64,000 nucleotides of DNA from Rhodamnia argentea (Eukaryota > Streptophyta > Magnoliopsida > Myrtales > Myrtaceae): assembly GCF_020921035.1 (NCBI RefSeq), contig NC_063151.1:20776934-20840933 (forward strand), written 5' to 3'. The position numbers and the translations under genes were made by a program. Position 1 is the stretch's first letter. Each line of letters opens with the position of its first letter. The notes beneath the pieces were generated by a model. The model made no database searches and had not been told where the DNA came from. It saw nothing but the letters and a program-made list of their open reading frames with translations. This document shows positions 11,198-25,140 of the stretch, piece by piece.

Positions 11198-12181
11198 ATG
11201 GACAAAAGCTGCCACTCGTCCAGTGACTCCACCGCCAGTAGCAGCTGCTCCTCCGCCATCACCACCGCCGCCGCCGTCAGAAACATCGGCGACAATTATC
11301 TAAAACAACTCAACAAACTCTCCCACAAGATCTCCAAACCCACCTCCACAAGAACCTCCTTTGACCACATCCACACCCACGACCACCCTCCTCCTCCTCC
11401 GCCGCTGCTGCCGCCGCCGCAGCAGCCGCAGCCGCCGGTGTACAACATCAGCAAGAACGAGTTCCGGGAGGTCGTCCAGAAGCTCACCGGCTCCCCCGCC
11501 CACGACAGGTTCTCCTCGCCGCCGCCTATCCAGCCTCCCAAGCCCCCGAGCTCCCGCCTCCAGAGAATCCGCCCTCCGCCTCTGGCCCACCTCGGCAGCC
11601 GCCCGCCACCGCCGCTGCTCAACAGCGTTGTTCCAGAGAAGTTGCCCCCGGTGAACGAGGACGCCGGAATCGCCGTCGTCGTCGGTGCAAACCCTGGGGC
11701 GGACAGCGGGTTCAATCCGATGGCGCGCTTCGTATCGCCAGCGTCGCCACTGCCGCCGTTACCAGCCGTCAACTTGCCTGCTGAATCCCCGGTCTCCGCC
11801 TACATGCGGTGCCTCCAGAGGTCGTCGTCAGACGCCGGCTCGAAACTCGACCAGTTCTCTGGTTTCTCGCCTTCATCCCCACTTGTTTCGCCGTGGTGGA
11901 GCAGCTTCGCTCCGCCACCGTCTCAGCCGCAGCCGCCGCTGCAGCAGATTGTATCAGCAGAGCAGGGGATCCCACCTCCACCGTCCACGTCGCCTCAGCC
12001 GCCGCCGTTTCAGCTTCCATCGTCACCCCTGCCTTTCGGGTGCTTGAACTCGCCGCGGTCGCCGTACCCTCTACTCTCGCCGGGCCTGCTGTTTTCGCCC
12101 ATGTCGGGACAGCTGGTGGGGTGCCCTCAGTTCCCGCTCTCGCCGACGCCGGTGCCGAGCCCTAAACACAGAGGGCTCTAA
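11198..12181 (+). CDS. VQ9: VQ motif-containing protein, VQ9-like
   Basis: A nuclear VQ-motif transcriptional cofactor. VQ proteins bind WRKY factors through the FxxxVQxLTG motif; Arabidopsis VQ9 is reported to restrain WRKY8 in salt stress. This is a single exon of 327 residues. The N-terminus MDKSC followed by a Ser/Thr run and NYLKQLNKLSHKISKP matches VQ9 and its relative HAIKU1 (VQ14). The VQ core is FREVVQKLTGSP (about residues 89-100), followed by SRLQRIRPPPL, ESPVSAYMRCLQ and the C-terminal PRSPYPLLSPG and VPSPKH blocks. It is very rich in Pro and Ser, with many SP dipeptides that could be MAP-kinase sites (inference). The start is the first ATG after the AG tract. It is upstream of and convergent with the 14-3-3 gene, matching the Arabidopsis neighbourhood of VQ9 and GRF2. 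VQ9 is preferred over VQ14 because of the N-terminal block. Confidence 0.9.
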   Translation: MDKSCHSSSDSTASSSCSSAITTAAAVRNIGDNYLKQLNKLSHKISKPTSTRTSFDHIHTHDHPPPPPPLLPPPQQPQPPVYNISKNEFREVVQKLTGSPAHDRFSSPPPIQPPKPPSSRLQRIRPPPLAHLGSRPPPPLLNSVVPEKLPPVNEDAGIAVVVGANPGADSGFNPMARFVSPASPLPPLPAVNLPAESPVSAYMRCLQRSSSDAGSKLDQFSGFSPSSPLVSPWWSSFAPPPSQPQPPLQQIVSAEQGIPPPPSTSPQPPPFQLPSSPLPFGCLNSPRSPYPLLSPGLLFSPMSGQLVGCPQFPLSPTPVPSPKHRGL

Positions 12182-15120
12182 TTGAGAGGTAAATGTTTTT
12201 GCAGGTAAGTTTTGAGGAAGAAGAAGGGATTTCTGTTTTGGTCTAGTTTTTGGTGTTTCTTCTTCTTGTACATTTTTTGAGGATATAAAGGGGGTTCAGA
12301 TCAATGGCGGGGGAGTGCAAAGTCTTTAACTGTTCATCAAGTATAGAATGCACATGTAAATGGGTGGCAGAACACAATTTGGTCTGGCTAAAATTATCGT
12401 ACATGTTATGTTTTTCATAGCGGTGAGATTTGTCCATGTTTGGTGATCTCTTATTCTGCCATGGACTGAACTCGTTTGTGCTTGATTATGTTCGGTCTGG
12501 TTTATACCCTTTGCCTCATGATTCATGACAGTACAGTGGGATGTGAAGAGCTCTTACTAACTCTAGTTGTGACAATCCATCATGGATTTCCAGATGTTAT
12601 TGGCTTGAAGGAAGGCGGAGGTCTTGCTGTCTGTATAGGATTATGGACTTCAGTACATGTTGGCCTTTCTACTGTTGCAACAATTCTTATGGTTACGTCC
12701 ATTAGGACATCCTAATAAGGTGCATCTGAAGGTTAGGAACTTCAGAATGTTGCCATACTGTAGGGAAATTGAATTCGCGAAATGCGAAGCCTTTAGGATC
12801 TTGGCATTCATGTCCCATCTGCGTATTGGGCACTTGGACTAAGTTGCTGCCATTATTCACGTAAAACCGTTTGTGTTGTGAAGCCCCTCCCTCTGCCGGC
12901 ACCCGGCAGAGCAGCACTCGATCGCGAAACGGGCTCTATCGTGCTCTTTCCATATGCCAGTTTAAGTGTAAGGTCTCTTGTCATAAAACTCGAATCTCTT
13001 CGTATCATCTCAATTCCTACCAATGTCCTCCTGAGTCTGCCCTATCCTTGAACTTCAAAGTACGAAATCATATCTTCTTTGCTGAGTGTTGGTCTGTAAT
13101 GAAAGTGTTATTTCACCTTTCTTGGTTCCTGTCCACATCTTCTGTAGGTCTACCTTACCCTCTGAACCGGCTCTACCACCCACCACAAAATTGTTATCTT
13201 CTCCATTATGAGTTAATCTTCTCTTTTAGAATAATAACAATTAAAACGTATGAAGAGCCGTTGGCTGGGTGAGCTTATTACCTTGGACCAAGTAATAACA
13301 CAGCAAACGATCTTGGTTACGATCCAAACGGGCCTCGATCCCTGCTATGGCTCCGGTCACTCCACTCTCCGACCAGGTAAAGCAAGATCGGTTTACAGGA
13401 ACGAGCTCGCATGATGATGCGGCAAATACTAAGTGCGCACTCAAACGACCAAGATTGTTGTAAACACCCATATGAAGTTTGTCATATAGCTTTCAGATGC
13501 ATCTTATAAATCAATTCTTGCTGCAACTTTCGCCTCTGCAGATTTTGCTGTAACTCGACTCCCTCTGATTTGTCTTAACACCAAGGCCGCCATCATGGTT
13601 GCTTGAGCAACGCAACCTCATGACATTGCACGATTTTCGAATCCGAAAGCCACTCAGGAATTCCTCTCTTGTTCCAATTGAAAGCTCTGCTGGTACGAGC
13701 CCACTTGTTTAAGATCTTGTTAAGATGGCATAAAGTAGGTAAAGATCATGAGAGTTCACCGACGTCACCCATCGTCAGTTCTCAACGCATAAACAAAGAG
13801 TCTGGAGACGTATACATGCACAGCATGAAACCTTAGAAACCATGAGGTTTACCCTGACCCCTTTCTCAACAATAAACCAAGTTTGGCTGAAAGTGAAGAT
13901 GAAATTATAGATAAGACTTGAGGGGCCAGGAAGGCAGCTCACAACTTGCAAGAAGCTTCGAAATAGTTAGAAGCGGTACCTTTACGAGAAATGTCTTTGG
14001 CGGGTCTTCCATTTCTTTATTCTACGTTTGAAGCCAAATGGTGTTGGGGAACGATGTGCGATGGCTCTTTTCGGGTCATTGACCTTTTGAGCATACGTAG
14101 CTTGACTCGGACATAAAATTGCGACCTAATTTTTTGTGACATCCCGACATTATACATCGATTTTTGCAAGCCTAATGCATCAGCGGATCTGGGAGAGGAT
14201 ATCAAAAGTCTGCATGTATTTGGCGAATGTCGACATACAACCAATGACCCTCATGCATTTGGCAAATGCCGATATACGACCAATGACCCCTCTTACCGTA
14301 CCATACCACACCGTCTTCTGTCTTCGCTGGAATCTCGATACTTTGATCATTGATCCTATTAGAATTACCACTTCTTTTATTCTCTTTGAATACTTCTCTA
14401 CTCAGTACATTATCAAACTAGTAACAAATTTCTAAATCCTAACTATGTACCCAGCCACATGCTAGAAACCATTCATCACGAGAACCATTTCAGCAAGGAT
14501 GGTGGGCAAGATAAAATGGATGTTCAAATCGGCCGAGACACTAGATAATTGAGCCCTCGATGTAATATCTCGAGATCAAGGAAGGGGCAACACTGGCCGT
14601 AATGTCCGGAGCACAGGTATATATCTACAGCAAAATGATGGAAACCAAAGTAATGTCAACCTCACGCGTTAATTCACTTGTCTGGTCGTGAAATCACTCG
14701 CTTGTTCAGATAAAGAAGACAAATCCCACGATCATTCCCTGGTGTCAGCCTTCACAGAACAACCATTGCCAAATAGTAAAAACCCTTCTAACCCAAACCA
14801 AAAATAACTGCCAGACCAGATAAACCAGTCAAGCCCAGCTGAGAGAGCATAGGCACCATGAAAGTAGAAACAATCTACATAGATACGGAGGACTTTTACC
14901 GTGTTCAATTGAGATATTGAAGCATTAAGAATCCAAGAGAAATAAGAGTCATTTGGAAATACATAAGACTTCGATAAGACAAGCGACACCAGAATTCTGT
15001 TACAGAGACAATGAGCCTAGGACCCAGAATTGCACATGAATCATTAGCCAGCAATCTTCCACAGTTAAAAACAGATAGAGGACAACTTCTATATTGATAT
15101 TGATGAGAGCTGAGACATCA
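12182..15120. other. Intergenic between convergent VQ9-like and 14-3-3 genes
   Basis: The first few hundred bases are the VQ9-like 3' untranslated region. The rest holds no gene I can support. A 39-base imperfect tandem duplication (14219-14257 and 14258-14296, unit containing ccaatgaccc) lies inside. The minus-strand stretch around 14020-14150 looks like degraded repeat. Confidence 0.4.
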
Positions 15121-16967
<1,847 letters not shown>

Positions 16968-17420
16968 CGGGGAGAGGGCTTGTTCAAGGAGCTCGGGATT
17001 CGAAATTCGTGTGGCGTTTCTTTCGGTCGGGTCTGGAGAGGGAGAGTTAAAGGAGGAGAGAGAGAGAGAGAGAGAGAGAGGGGAAGGGGAAGTGGGAGGG
17101 CGATAATTACGTGGGGGAGAGAAAACGGGGAGGGGATGGAAGGAGAGCCGTCGGATTTGGGGAGGCGAGTTTGTTTCGCTCGGCAGGTGGGAGATGATGC
17201 TGAGCTGGCGAGCACGGGGATATCACCAGAAAAAGGAAGAGAGAGATGGCCAAGTGGGGACGCATGCGTCGTTCGTTTGACTCCGAAAGGCGTTTTTTCA
17301 AAAATTCGAAAGATTTGGATTGTGATTGGACGATTGCAAGTTTGCACGATCAGATTGGGCCCACCACCACCATATTTATCGGTTCTCGAGAAAAAATTTC
17401 AATAAAAAAACCGAAGTGAT
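16968..17420 (-). promoter_or_regulatory. Leader and promoter of the 14-3-3 gene
   Basis: A GA dinucleotide tract (about 17056-17081; CT on the coding strand) lies about 90 bases upstream of the start codon in the likely 5' leader. CT-rich leaders are common in highly expressed plant genes. No clear TATA box was identified. Confidence 0.4.
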
Positions 17421-17489
17421 CTCGTTTTTTTCGAATGACCATATGACGTGATTCTTATTTCAAATAAATGTTTGAAATATTCAATTTAT

Positions 17490-18010
17490 TTCAAAAACGA
17501 GCCTACACCAAAGGATTTTTTTGTCCCTTTGCTTTTTACTGTTTTTTTTCCTTTTTTTTTGTTTTTCCTTCTCCCATTTCTTTTCATTTTTCGTTTTTTT
17601 TCTTTTTCACTTTTATCCCCTCCTCATGCCATCGTAGGCCTTAGGCAAGGGCCGCCCTAGCCTGGGGTGGCGGCGCACTACCCTCACCCGGGCCTACGTC
17701 GAGTGAGGGCGTGCCCCGCCGGCATTGACCTAGGGAAGTCCTCGCCTCGGTTGGCGAGGCGAGGCGAGGCCGGCCTCACCCGACGTTGGCCTAGGCAAGG
17801 CGGGTGTCGACAATGGCCTGGGAAGGGGAGGGGAGGATGGGGAGAAAAAAGAGAAAGAAAAAGGAAAAAGAAATACAAAAAGAAAAATAAAAAAATAAAA
17901 GATGAAAATGCCCTTTGGTTATGTCTTTTTTTTTTTTATAAACAATTTGAGCACTTCGGGCTCTTATTTGAGAAAATAAAAGCATTTCGGACCCTTAATT
18001 GAAATTTTTT
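17490..18010. mobile_element. Foldback element: T-rich arm, GC-rich core, A-rich arm
   Basis: A T/C-rich stretch (about 17515-17620) leads into a very GC-rich core (about 17625-17830, with repeated ggcgaggc and gcctaggcaagg phrases) and then a G/A-rich stretch (about 17830-17930). The outer right piece contains gggctcttatttgagaaaat. The two flanks are roughly reverse complements. It has no conserved coding frame. Confidence 0.5.
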
Positions 18011-18039
18011 CTTGATTCTTTGTTAGGTCTAAGCCTAAT

Positions 18040-18365
18040 TTTGCAATGGGAAAACAACATGGTCCATGAAATTTGATCCTATATGTCTTGTGACCTATGA
18101 ATTCTTAATTTGTTGAATATGATTCGTGAATTTTGATTCGACGTGCAATGTCATTACCGAATTTTGAGATTTTTCAATATGGTACATGAACTTCTAAACA
18201 GTTTCATGCGGTTTCGGGATTACGTTAAACGATTACCGGTTGTTAAGGGTTCATTTTGAACAATTTAAAAGTTTATGAACTACATTGCACGCTGGGTAAA
18301 TTTCATGAGCCACTTACACAAATTAAAATTTCAGAGACAGATATTGCACATTGGACCAAAATCAA
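18040..18365. mobile_element. Foldback element with 'gtccatgaa' subrepeats
   Basis: The left part carries phrases such as catggtccatgaaatttgat and cctatgaattcttaatttg. The right part (about 18260-18360) carries inverted counterparts such as gtttatgaactacattgcac and gatattgcacattggaccaa. The same wording occurs in the element at 58690-59130, so the two belong to one family. Confidence 0.5.
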
Positions 18366-18707
18366 ATGACCGGTTCGTTCTGTTACTCTTTCCACTTAGC
18401 ATAATTTTAAGAATAGCAATGATGTGATACATGGTGGCGGCGATGGCGTAGCGAGGGATGGAGATGGACGTGCTTGCTCGGTGGAAGGAGAAGGTGAAAA
18501 TAGGGAGAAAAAACGAAAAGATGGGTCGTCCATTTAAGTTGATCGGCATGTCATCCGTTCAAGACGGATAGCTTGAAGTTCCAATCACTCTCTACATAAG
18601 GAGCAATTTCCCCATTTTGATCTCGAGAAATTTGTTGCGCAACGATAAAACCTCGAGCCGAAAGCCTTTTTATACTCCGCGTTTATGTGAATACTTGTTA
18701 GACTTAG

Positions 18708-19030
18708 AGGTGGCAAAATGGTTCTAAAATCCACATATTTACCCGTGTTTAATAGTGTGGGTTATAAATGAGTTGCATTTAGTTTTAAAAAAAATCTTAA
18801 ATGGATCATAAGTTAGTTACTTAACAAATTAATACATATTAAACGAGTTTTAAAATGGGTCTAAATGGATTACCTAATTATCTTAAGTAAGTCATAAATA
18901 ATTTTTTTTTATTTTTAAAATTTTTATTTAAAATATTAGTTTTTTCCTTTTCTTTTTTCTTCTTCGAAATCTAGTGAGGGCCCGCTCCTCCTCGATACCA
19001 GGCGAGGGCCACGAATTTTTTAGTAACTTT
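18708..19030. mobile_element. Partial copy of the 53-54 kb foldback family
   Basis: The arm from gaggtggcaaaatggttcta through tcataaataatt is the reverse complement of the right arm at about 54030-54240. It then runs into a short GC-rich core piece (gtgagggcccgctcctcctc). The other arm is missing or too diverged to see. Confidence 0.45.
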
Positions 19031-19049
19031 TATGTTATTGTTTTATTTA

Positions 19050-19640
19050 AAAATTTTTAAATAAGGGTCTCAAGTGCTCTCATTTTCTCAATTAAAAGCC
19101 CGAAGTAATCTTTATTTCAAATAATAACATAAAATGCCCTCATTATAACAAATAAAGGCCTGGAGTGGCCATGACCGTTTTAAATAAAGGCCTCATCTCG
19201 CCGGCCGGCCGACTAAATATTCTAGCTAATCAAGGACATTTTGGTCAAAATACAATTTTAACCTAATTTTTATTTAAATTAAAAAATAAAAAAACTAGAA
19301 ATTGAAAAAAAAAAAAAAAGAGAGAGAAATACAAGTAGGGGGCTACCCTCCCTCTTATGTCTTTTTTTTTCTTCACTTTCAGTTTTTAGTTTTTAAAATT
19401 TTTGAAAAACAGAATAAAGGAATACACATAGAAAAAATAATAAAATAATAACAAAGGATAAATAATGAAAATGCCCCTACATCTAGTGAGTCGGGCCCTT
19501 TTTTGAGACCTTCGGTAGAAACAATATCTATTTTAGGTTCTTATTTGAGACAATGCAGGCACTTCATGTCCTTATTTGAAACAAAGTCAACTTCAATCTA
19601 TTATTTGAAAAAATGAAAGCACTCGGGGCCCTTTTTTTTT
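19050..19640. mobile_element. Foldback element with 'gggtctcaagtg' arms
   Basis: The left arm includes ataagggtctcaagtgctct and attaaaagcccgaagtaatc. The right arm (about 19480-19640) has the inverted counterparts gggcccttttttgagacc and gaaagcactcggggccc. The centre (about 19320-19350) is a short GC-rich piece. It is non-coding. Confidence 0.5.
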
Positions 19641-19970
19641 TTTTTTAAGTTTTCCTATTTTATTTTATTTTTTCTTGCTCTTTCTATTTTTTTTTTCCTT
19701 AGTCCTTCATTGCGATTGGCTGGCAACGGCCACAGGCGAGCTCAAGCCTTGCTACCGGCCGCCAGTTCTCATTGGTCTTCGATCATCACTAGTCGCCACC
19801 GGTTGTCCGTTGTTGGCGGGTTGTCGGCCGATCATCGGCGGGGTCGCCGGTCGGCGGCCAATGAAAGAAGAAGGAAATCCGGTGAGTCCTAAAAAAAAAG
19901 AAAAAATTACAAAAATACAAGCTTATAAAAAAAAACAAGTTTTTCTTAAAATTAGATTAAATATGAAAGT
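19640..19970. mobile_element. T-rich / GC-core / A-rich foldback core
   Basis: A T-rich tract (19628-19705) is followed by a GC-rich core (about 19710-19885, with repeated ggcggg, cgatcatcg and ccgccag phrases) and an A-rich tract (about 19890-19950). The plan is the same as at 17.5, 53.6 and 57.7 kb. The open frame across the core has no family resemblance and I treat it as chance. Confidence 0.45.
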
Positions 19971-22900
19971 GTTTTAGGAATATGGATCGGGATGGACCGC
20001 TAGATTTGTATTGCATGGAAATATATCAAAACAGTTAAATTGATCAATATGGATTGGATCATTTTCGGTCCAATCCATCCGTTTAACGGTCTAATTGGAG
20101 CTAAAGCAAAGGACATCACGATCCCAAAGGCAGAACTAGTCCATTGAAGAAATTTAGAGAACCTAATTTTGAGCTAGTAGGAGGAACGTAAAGCGAAATT
20201 CGGTTGATTACAAAGGAAAGATGGAGCATACTTTAGAGCTTCATGGTGGCAAATTTATTTCTTACAAAAGGCATACCAGGTCGCAAAAGTCAAAGGTTGA
20301 TCAGCGTCGACAAAAATGAAGGATGAGGAAAATGATGATCACCGAACCTTTTTGTTGGTTGCTTTATTCGTAGTTATCCGACACTTTGTTCGTAAAACTA
20401 CAACGTGAATCATTACATTCGTATTGAACTTTATGGAGATGAATAATTGTGATGTGGGGTCTCATCAATGCGGCGAGCAGCAAGCCGACGGCGGAGTGGA
20501 GGTAGCCGTTGAGGACGAGCAGGAGGCTGCCGTCGGAGTGGAGGTAGGCTGACCACGGAGCTCCCGGTGAGGTGCGCACGCGGGGAGTTCGACGAAATGC
20601 CTTGGCCGCGGATTATGAGGACGCGAGTGGGGAGGATATCAGGAGATGGGGAATAGCATTTGTTGGAAATCTACTGGAAGTTACAAAAGTGCCCTTTCCA
20701 TTTTGGATTGCAAAAGAAGAAAAAAAATTCAACAAATTGTGGAAGGTTGAAAGGGTGCCAAAGGATTTGATCATAGAATGTAATGCGCACTACCGGAGAA
20801 ATGGGACTTCGCTTTTTGCAGTGACCTTGCTTTTGTCTTGTTGATTTGGTCATTCTTCTTTAATGGTGAAAAATTCATGCCCAGTACTGGCCGGAAAAGA
20901 AGAAGATATATATTCATCATGTTACCTTCTTCTGCCTCAGATGATACATGGATACACCACACCAGAGCTCAGAGGGAGCCGGGCACTTAAGCCAGACTCT
21001 TAACTCTAATCCTCAACAGATGACCAGTGCAGAGGACAGAGCAGCTTCTTTTTTCTTTTTTCTTCTTTTTATGCTAGGGCTGACGATCAGGAGTCCAAAA
21101 GCGTTGAAGACCTTGGCCTCGCAAGCGAGCAAAATTGTAAGGCGCTACTTTTACTAGGATGTGCGCGCACCCAGCGAATATGAGCTTTCAAACCGCGCGA
21201 AACTCGTCGAAATTGTCCATTAAGATGCTGTCAAAACGCAAATGCGTCCAGTATCCTTTAAAATCCTTTGTTTGTCTCTTGCTCTAATAAGTATTAGTAA
21301 CTCTATGCATATTAAACAACAAAATGTCTATGAGTCTGAAGGCCTAACCGTAAACCAGACTCCTTAATACCTGAAGAGCTGGTATATCTTTCATTGAAGA
21401 CCTTAAGACAGGTTCGCTTCAGACTTCTTGCCAGCGGCAACGGCAAGACAACACGAACACAGGAAAGGGCTGCAGCATCAAAACCATTGAAGTGGCTTGA
21501 ATGCTGAAGGCGCTAAAGTAAAGTCTGAGTGGACGTTCTTTCGCCTCAAATGGAATGGGTTTCGCGTGTTAAAGCTCTGATTTTTGGGATTTGGAACATC
21601 GCCTGTATAATGGTATCATGAAGTTCTTTTTCCACACGAAAGCCCAGTTGCCTTGCCTGACAAAGCTCTTTCCCTGGGCCATCTCCAATGAACAGAGAAG
21701 AGTATCTTGGCACTGGTTGGTTTGGCCTAATCCTTGTTTGCCAAAGCATTACTTTCCGGCCTAGCCTTGTGTTGTTTAATCAACTTTGCGATTAAGGACT
21801 GGTCGGTCAGTGGATGCTTCATATTTTGAGCTCTGAGTAGTTTGTTTGCTATAAAAGAAAGAATGCTGTATACCTTTTCAGTGTCCTTTCGGCCAGTAAT
21901 GTTTGGCCAAGATTTGCTGGGGGTATGCACTTTGTCCAGGTCCGTTGGTGTTCGGCTGTCTGAGTTGGATGAGGAAATTCACCACTGTAAAGAGAAGCCT
22001 TGTTCAATTAGAATGGTCGCGAAGAAAGATATCTTCTGCAGAAAATCAAATCAAAATGCGCGCTGATGTTACTTTTAAAGTAGATCCTTCTTTGACCAAA
22101 AAAAAAAAGGTAGAACCTTCTTATATAGCACACCAATGAAGAGGTTTGGCGAGCTATGCTGTGATTCTTCAAGCTTATCTTGCTTAAGGTCCTCTCTTGA
22201 GATATGTATCAGGATCTTTGTTAAGTTTTTAATCCAGCATATAAAGGTATCCATCAACAAAAAACTACTTAGAACACACACTGTCTCAGTTGCATACAAG
22301 GATTAAGAAGTCGGACGAAAGAACAAATGGTGGATTAGTCTGCGGAGATCTAGGAAGTAAGAGAACTCGTCCTTCTTTCCAAAGGCATTCCGGAATGATT
22401 GAAAGCAAGCTCCAGGGATTGAGAGGCATTAAGCCTACGGCCACAGCGACCGTGGCAACGCGAACTCGTGTCATCAAATTGTCACGGTTTCGCGAGCCTC
22501 CAATGCACTCTGTCACGTTCTGACCAGTCATCTCTAAACGTGGGCCTCCTGGGGAGGCTGCCTTCTCGCTCATGCACATCGTAGAAGGCTATCACTTCAG
22601 CCTATCCAATCAATAAACAAGTGTAACAACAGAGGAAGGGTAGAAGTGGTTTGTTTCATGAGCTGCTAATTTGTCCAGGACGGACGCTGCAGCTGCCAGT
22701 CCAGCTCAAACTACTACAGCGCATCCAAATTCCTGACTGGCCCCCACCCAAAATTACTCAAGAGAAAGGAAGAAAAAAGGCTGGTCTTGCGAATCTTCCC
22801 ATCAATAATTGTACTCTGCATTTTGATTTGGAAAGAGTGTACGTGTGGAATTACTTGCTTGGATCCGGATCCAATGGACTGCTGACCCGGGATCGCGAGT

Positions 22901-24146
22901 GGGCCCACCTGGGATATGCTTGATGTTTTGGCATTTTGAACTGGGCGCATGCTTTTAATTCACTCGACCTGTTGCTTTCCCTCTGTTGGATCCACAAGTG
23001 CATTACCAGGAGGCAAATGGGTGCCTCTGTTTGTTCTTGGGGAGAAAGGGGACCATCCATTGACTTCTTAAATCGCATGTCAATGCAAAAGCGAAAAGTT
23101 CATATGGGTTCATGGTCTCCATATTTTTGAGACAGCATATCTAATGGTGATGTAGTTTGTAGCAGCAGAAGATGGTTTGGTAGTGGTGACTTGCGAATGA
23201 AAAGGAATGTATTGTGTTTTCGGAGCTGAACAAGATCGGCTCCGTTTTCATCGATTGCAAATTGTTCTGAGTAGCTTGAATGCAGAATCAAGTTGTTTGA
23301 CATCGAGTCTGATAGTATTTGAAAGCGCAGCTTGAGTCACTCACAAGCCTTTTTGGTAAACGTATTACTTTGGGCGTATGGGTTGAAGCCGCTCGAGCTC
23401 GTCATCCCGACAATGGTGGGTAGGTTGGTCGTGTTGAGCATTACCAAGTGATGGAAGCGGCGGCGGGTGATTGATAGTGGTGGTGGTCGTCTAGTGATCA
23501 TCGATCACAGCATTGTTGGCTTGACGATATGATGGAAGTCAGGCCAGTGCGAGCGATCATCGACCCCGTGCAGACCGGGATCAATTTTACAGAAGAAAAT
23601 CTAGCGTCCTTCGCAATGGCGGGTAGCTAGATATTGGCAATACTTGGACAACTTCAACGTCCATTAATCTCTGCAAATCCTAAACTGATGTCGTTGCATC
23701 CACCAGGTTAAGTGGAAAGTAAATAAAAGCAGACAAAATATAGCACTTCATCAATCACACCGTTACAGCAAAGAAATCCAAGAACCGACGATGCCTGTCT
23801 CCCCTTTTCTTCGTCCTGTTCCTCATTTTTCTGTAGTTTTTTATGCTGGGATGAAACAGAGCACGTGCTGCACCAGGTTCAAGATTGGATTATCTATCTC
23901 TTGAGCGGCCAAGCACAAACTTTCTTGTCTCAACATGCTTTATGAACTTGCAAGATTTGCAGGATCCAAAGTCACTAATCACATGTAATCATGTGACTTC
24001 AGAGCCAAGTTGTGTATGCATAATCAATCAAAGAGAGAGAGAAGACACTCCTGCTCATCAACTAAATGCCCTCAAAGAGAACATCATCTCCGAAAATTTA
24101 GGTTGGTAGAGACGAGAGATTGCCCCAACCAACTCCTCCGTCTCAG
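19970..24146. other. Long intergenic stretch, no recognised gene
   Basis: Several short open frames occur, including one of 90 codons at 20572-20844, but I recognise none and see no linked exons. No tRNA or clear transposon end was found. In Arabidopsis a DNA methyltransferase gene lies between the 14-3-3 and FBW2 counterparts (from memory); nothing like it is visible here. Confidence 0.4.
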
Positions 24147-24264
24147 GCGCAATCTGGCTGATCATCAGCTGTGGTGCCCAATTGAATGCGGTCTAGTCCC
24201 AAGCCGCGCAATCTGGCTGATCATCAGCTGTGGTGCCCAATTGAATGCGGTCTAGTCCCAAGCC
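24147..24264. repeat. Perfect 59-base tandem duplication
   Basis: The unit starting gcgcaatctggctgatcatc at 24147-24205 is repeated without any visible change at 24206-24264. With no substitutions between copies it is either very recent or an assembly artefact. It lies outside any gene. Confidence 0.95.
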
Positions 24265-25140
24265 TCAGCTATATACCTACCGGCATATTTGAGAAATGGA
24301 ACTCCTCTGCTCTGGGTTTTCACATTCAATTGCATTATCAACAGCATGTTAAGCTTTTGAACTTACAAAGGACAGATCAAACCCAGGAGGGATGCACATC
24401 CACATTATGAGTTTAGCGAAATGGTTGCACCGATAAAGACATGTAGTGGAAGGGGCTATTGAGTCATCTGAAAGTTCAGCCGTATATATGGTTCATGCGA
24501 CATGGACTACAAAGAGACCACAAAACATTCTCATAATGAATCATTCGAGTGCATCGACTGAATTGGTGGAGATTGTGAGAAATATGCGTAACAGTTACGT
24601 GCAAAATCGACATTTAAAGAGAAATCTATTCTACGCTATAAATGGATTGAGAGTCTCTCAATGTTTCTTTCCAGTTGTTAAGTACGAATACGAAACCACA
24701 CATAGCATCTTGGAGAATGGTCATAGCACAAACAGCGACTCTGTAAGTACAGTAAACACGCCATCAGTTGATCGCAGACGAAAACAGGGCACTACAAAAG
24801 CTTGCACACTGAAAAATATCCTCATTGAAATTGACGTCTCCATGGAGCACATATGAAAGAGCCACTCAATATCATCAATGAAAATTTCTGCGAACTTGGA
24901 GAGTATAACCAAACATACAGGAGGGATTTTCAAATGAGAACAAACCCTTTGGTCAGCAATGACATAGGATATAGGCAAAGTATTCATTCCTATTTCATAT
25001 TCATTCCAGAAGGAAATACATACCAGTTTGCAGAAGCATGTACATACATCATTAGATGGATCATGTAGCAGTACTAAGTGCATATTGATAATGCAGGAAA
25101 CAGCAAATACGAAAAAGAGTTCATGCATATAAACCTAAGA

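Noticed and set aside
11296-12165. Several long open frames on both strands across the VQ9-like gene
   Set aside because: They are shadows caused by GC-rich, Pro-rich coding sequence; only the frame with the VQ motif has family resemblance.
13241-13471. A minus-strand frame with a protein-like segment (GAIAGIEARLDRNQDRLL)
   Set aside because: It is isolated, with no matching exons nearby and no family I can name.
17667-18002. A 111-codon frame rich in Arg, Gly and Lys
   Set aside because: It crosses a GC-rich repeat core and an A-rich arm of a foldback element, so it is compositional.
20572-20844. A 90-codon plus-strand frame that is not obviously low-complexity
   Set aside because: No motif, family match or linked exon could be found; not enough to call a gene.
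21400-22600. A possible decayed gene, suggested by several overlapping 70-100 codon frames
   Set aside because: Frames are scattered over both strands without motifs or consistent splice sites.
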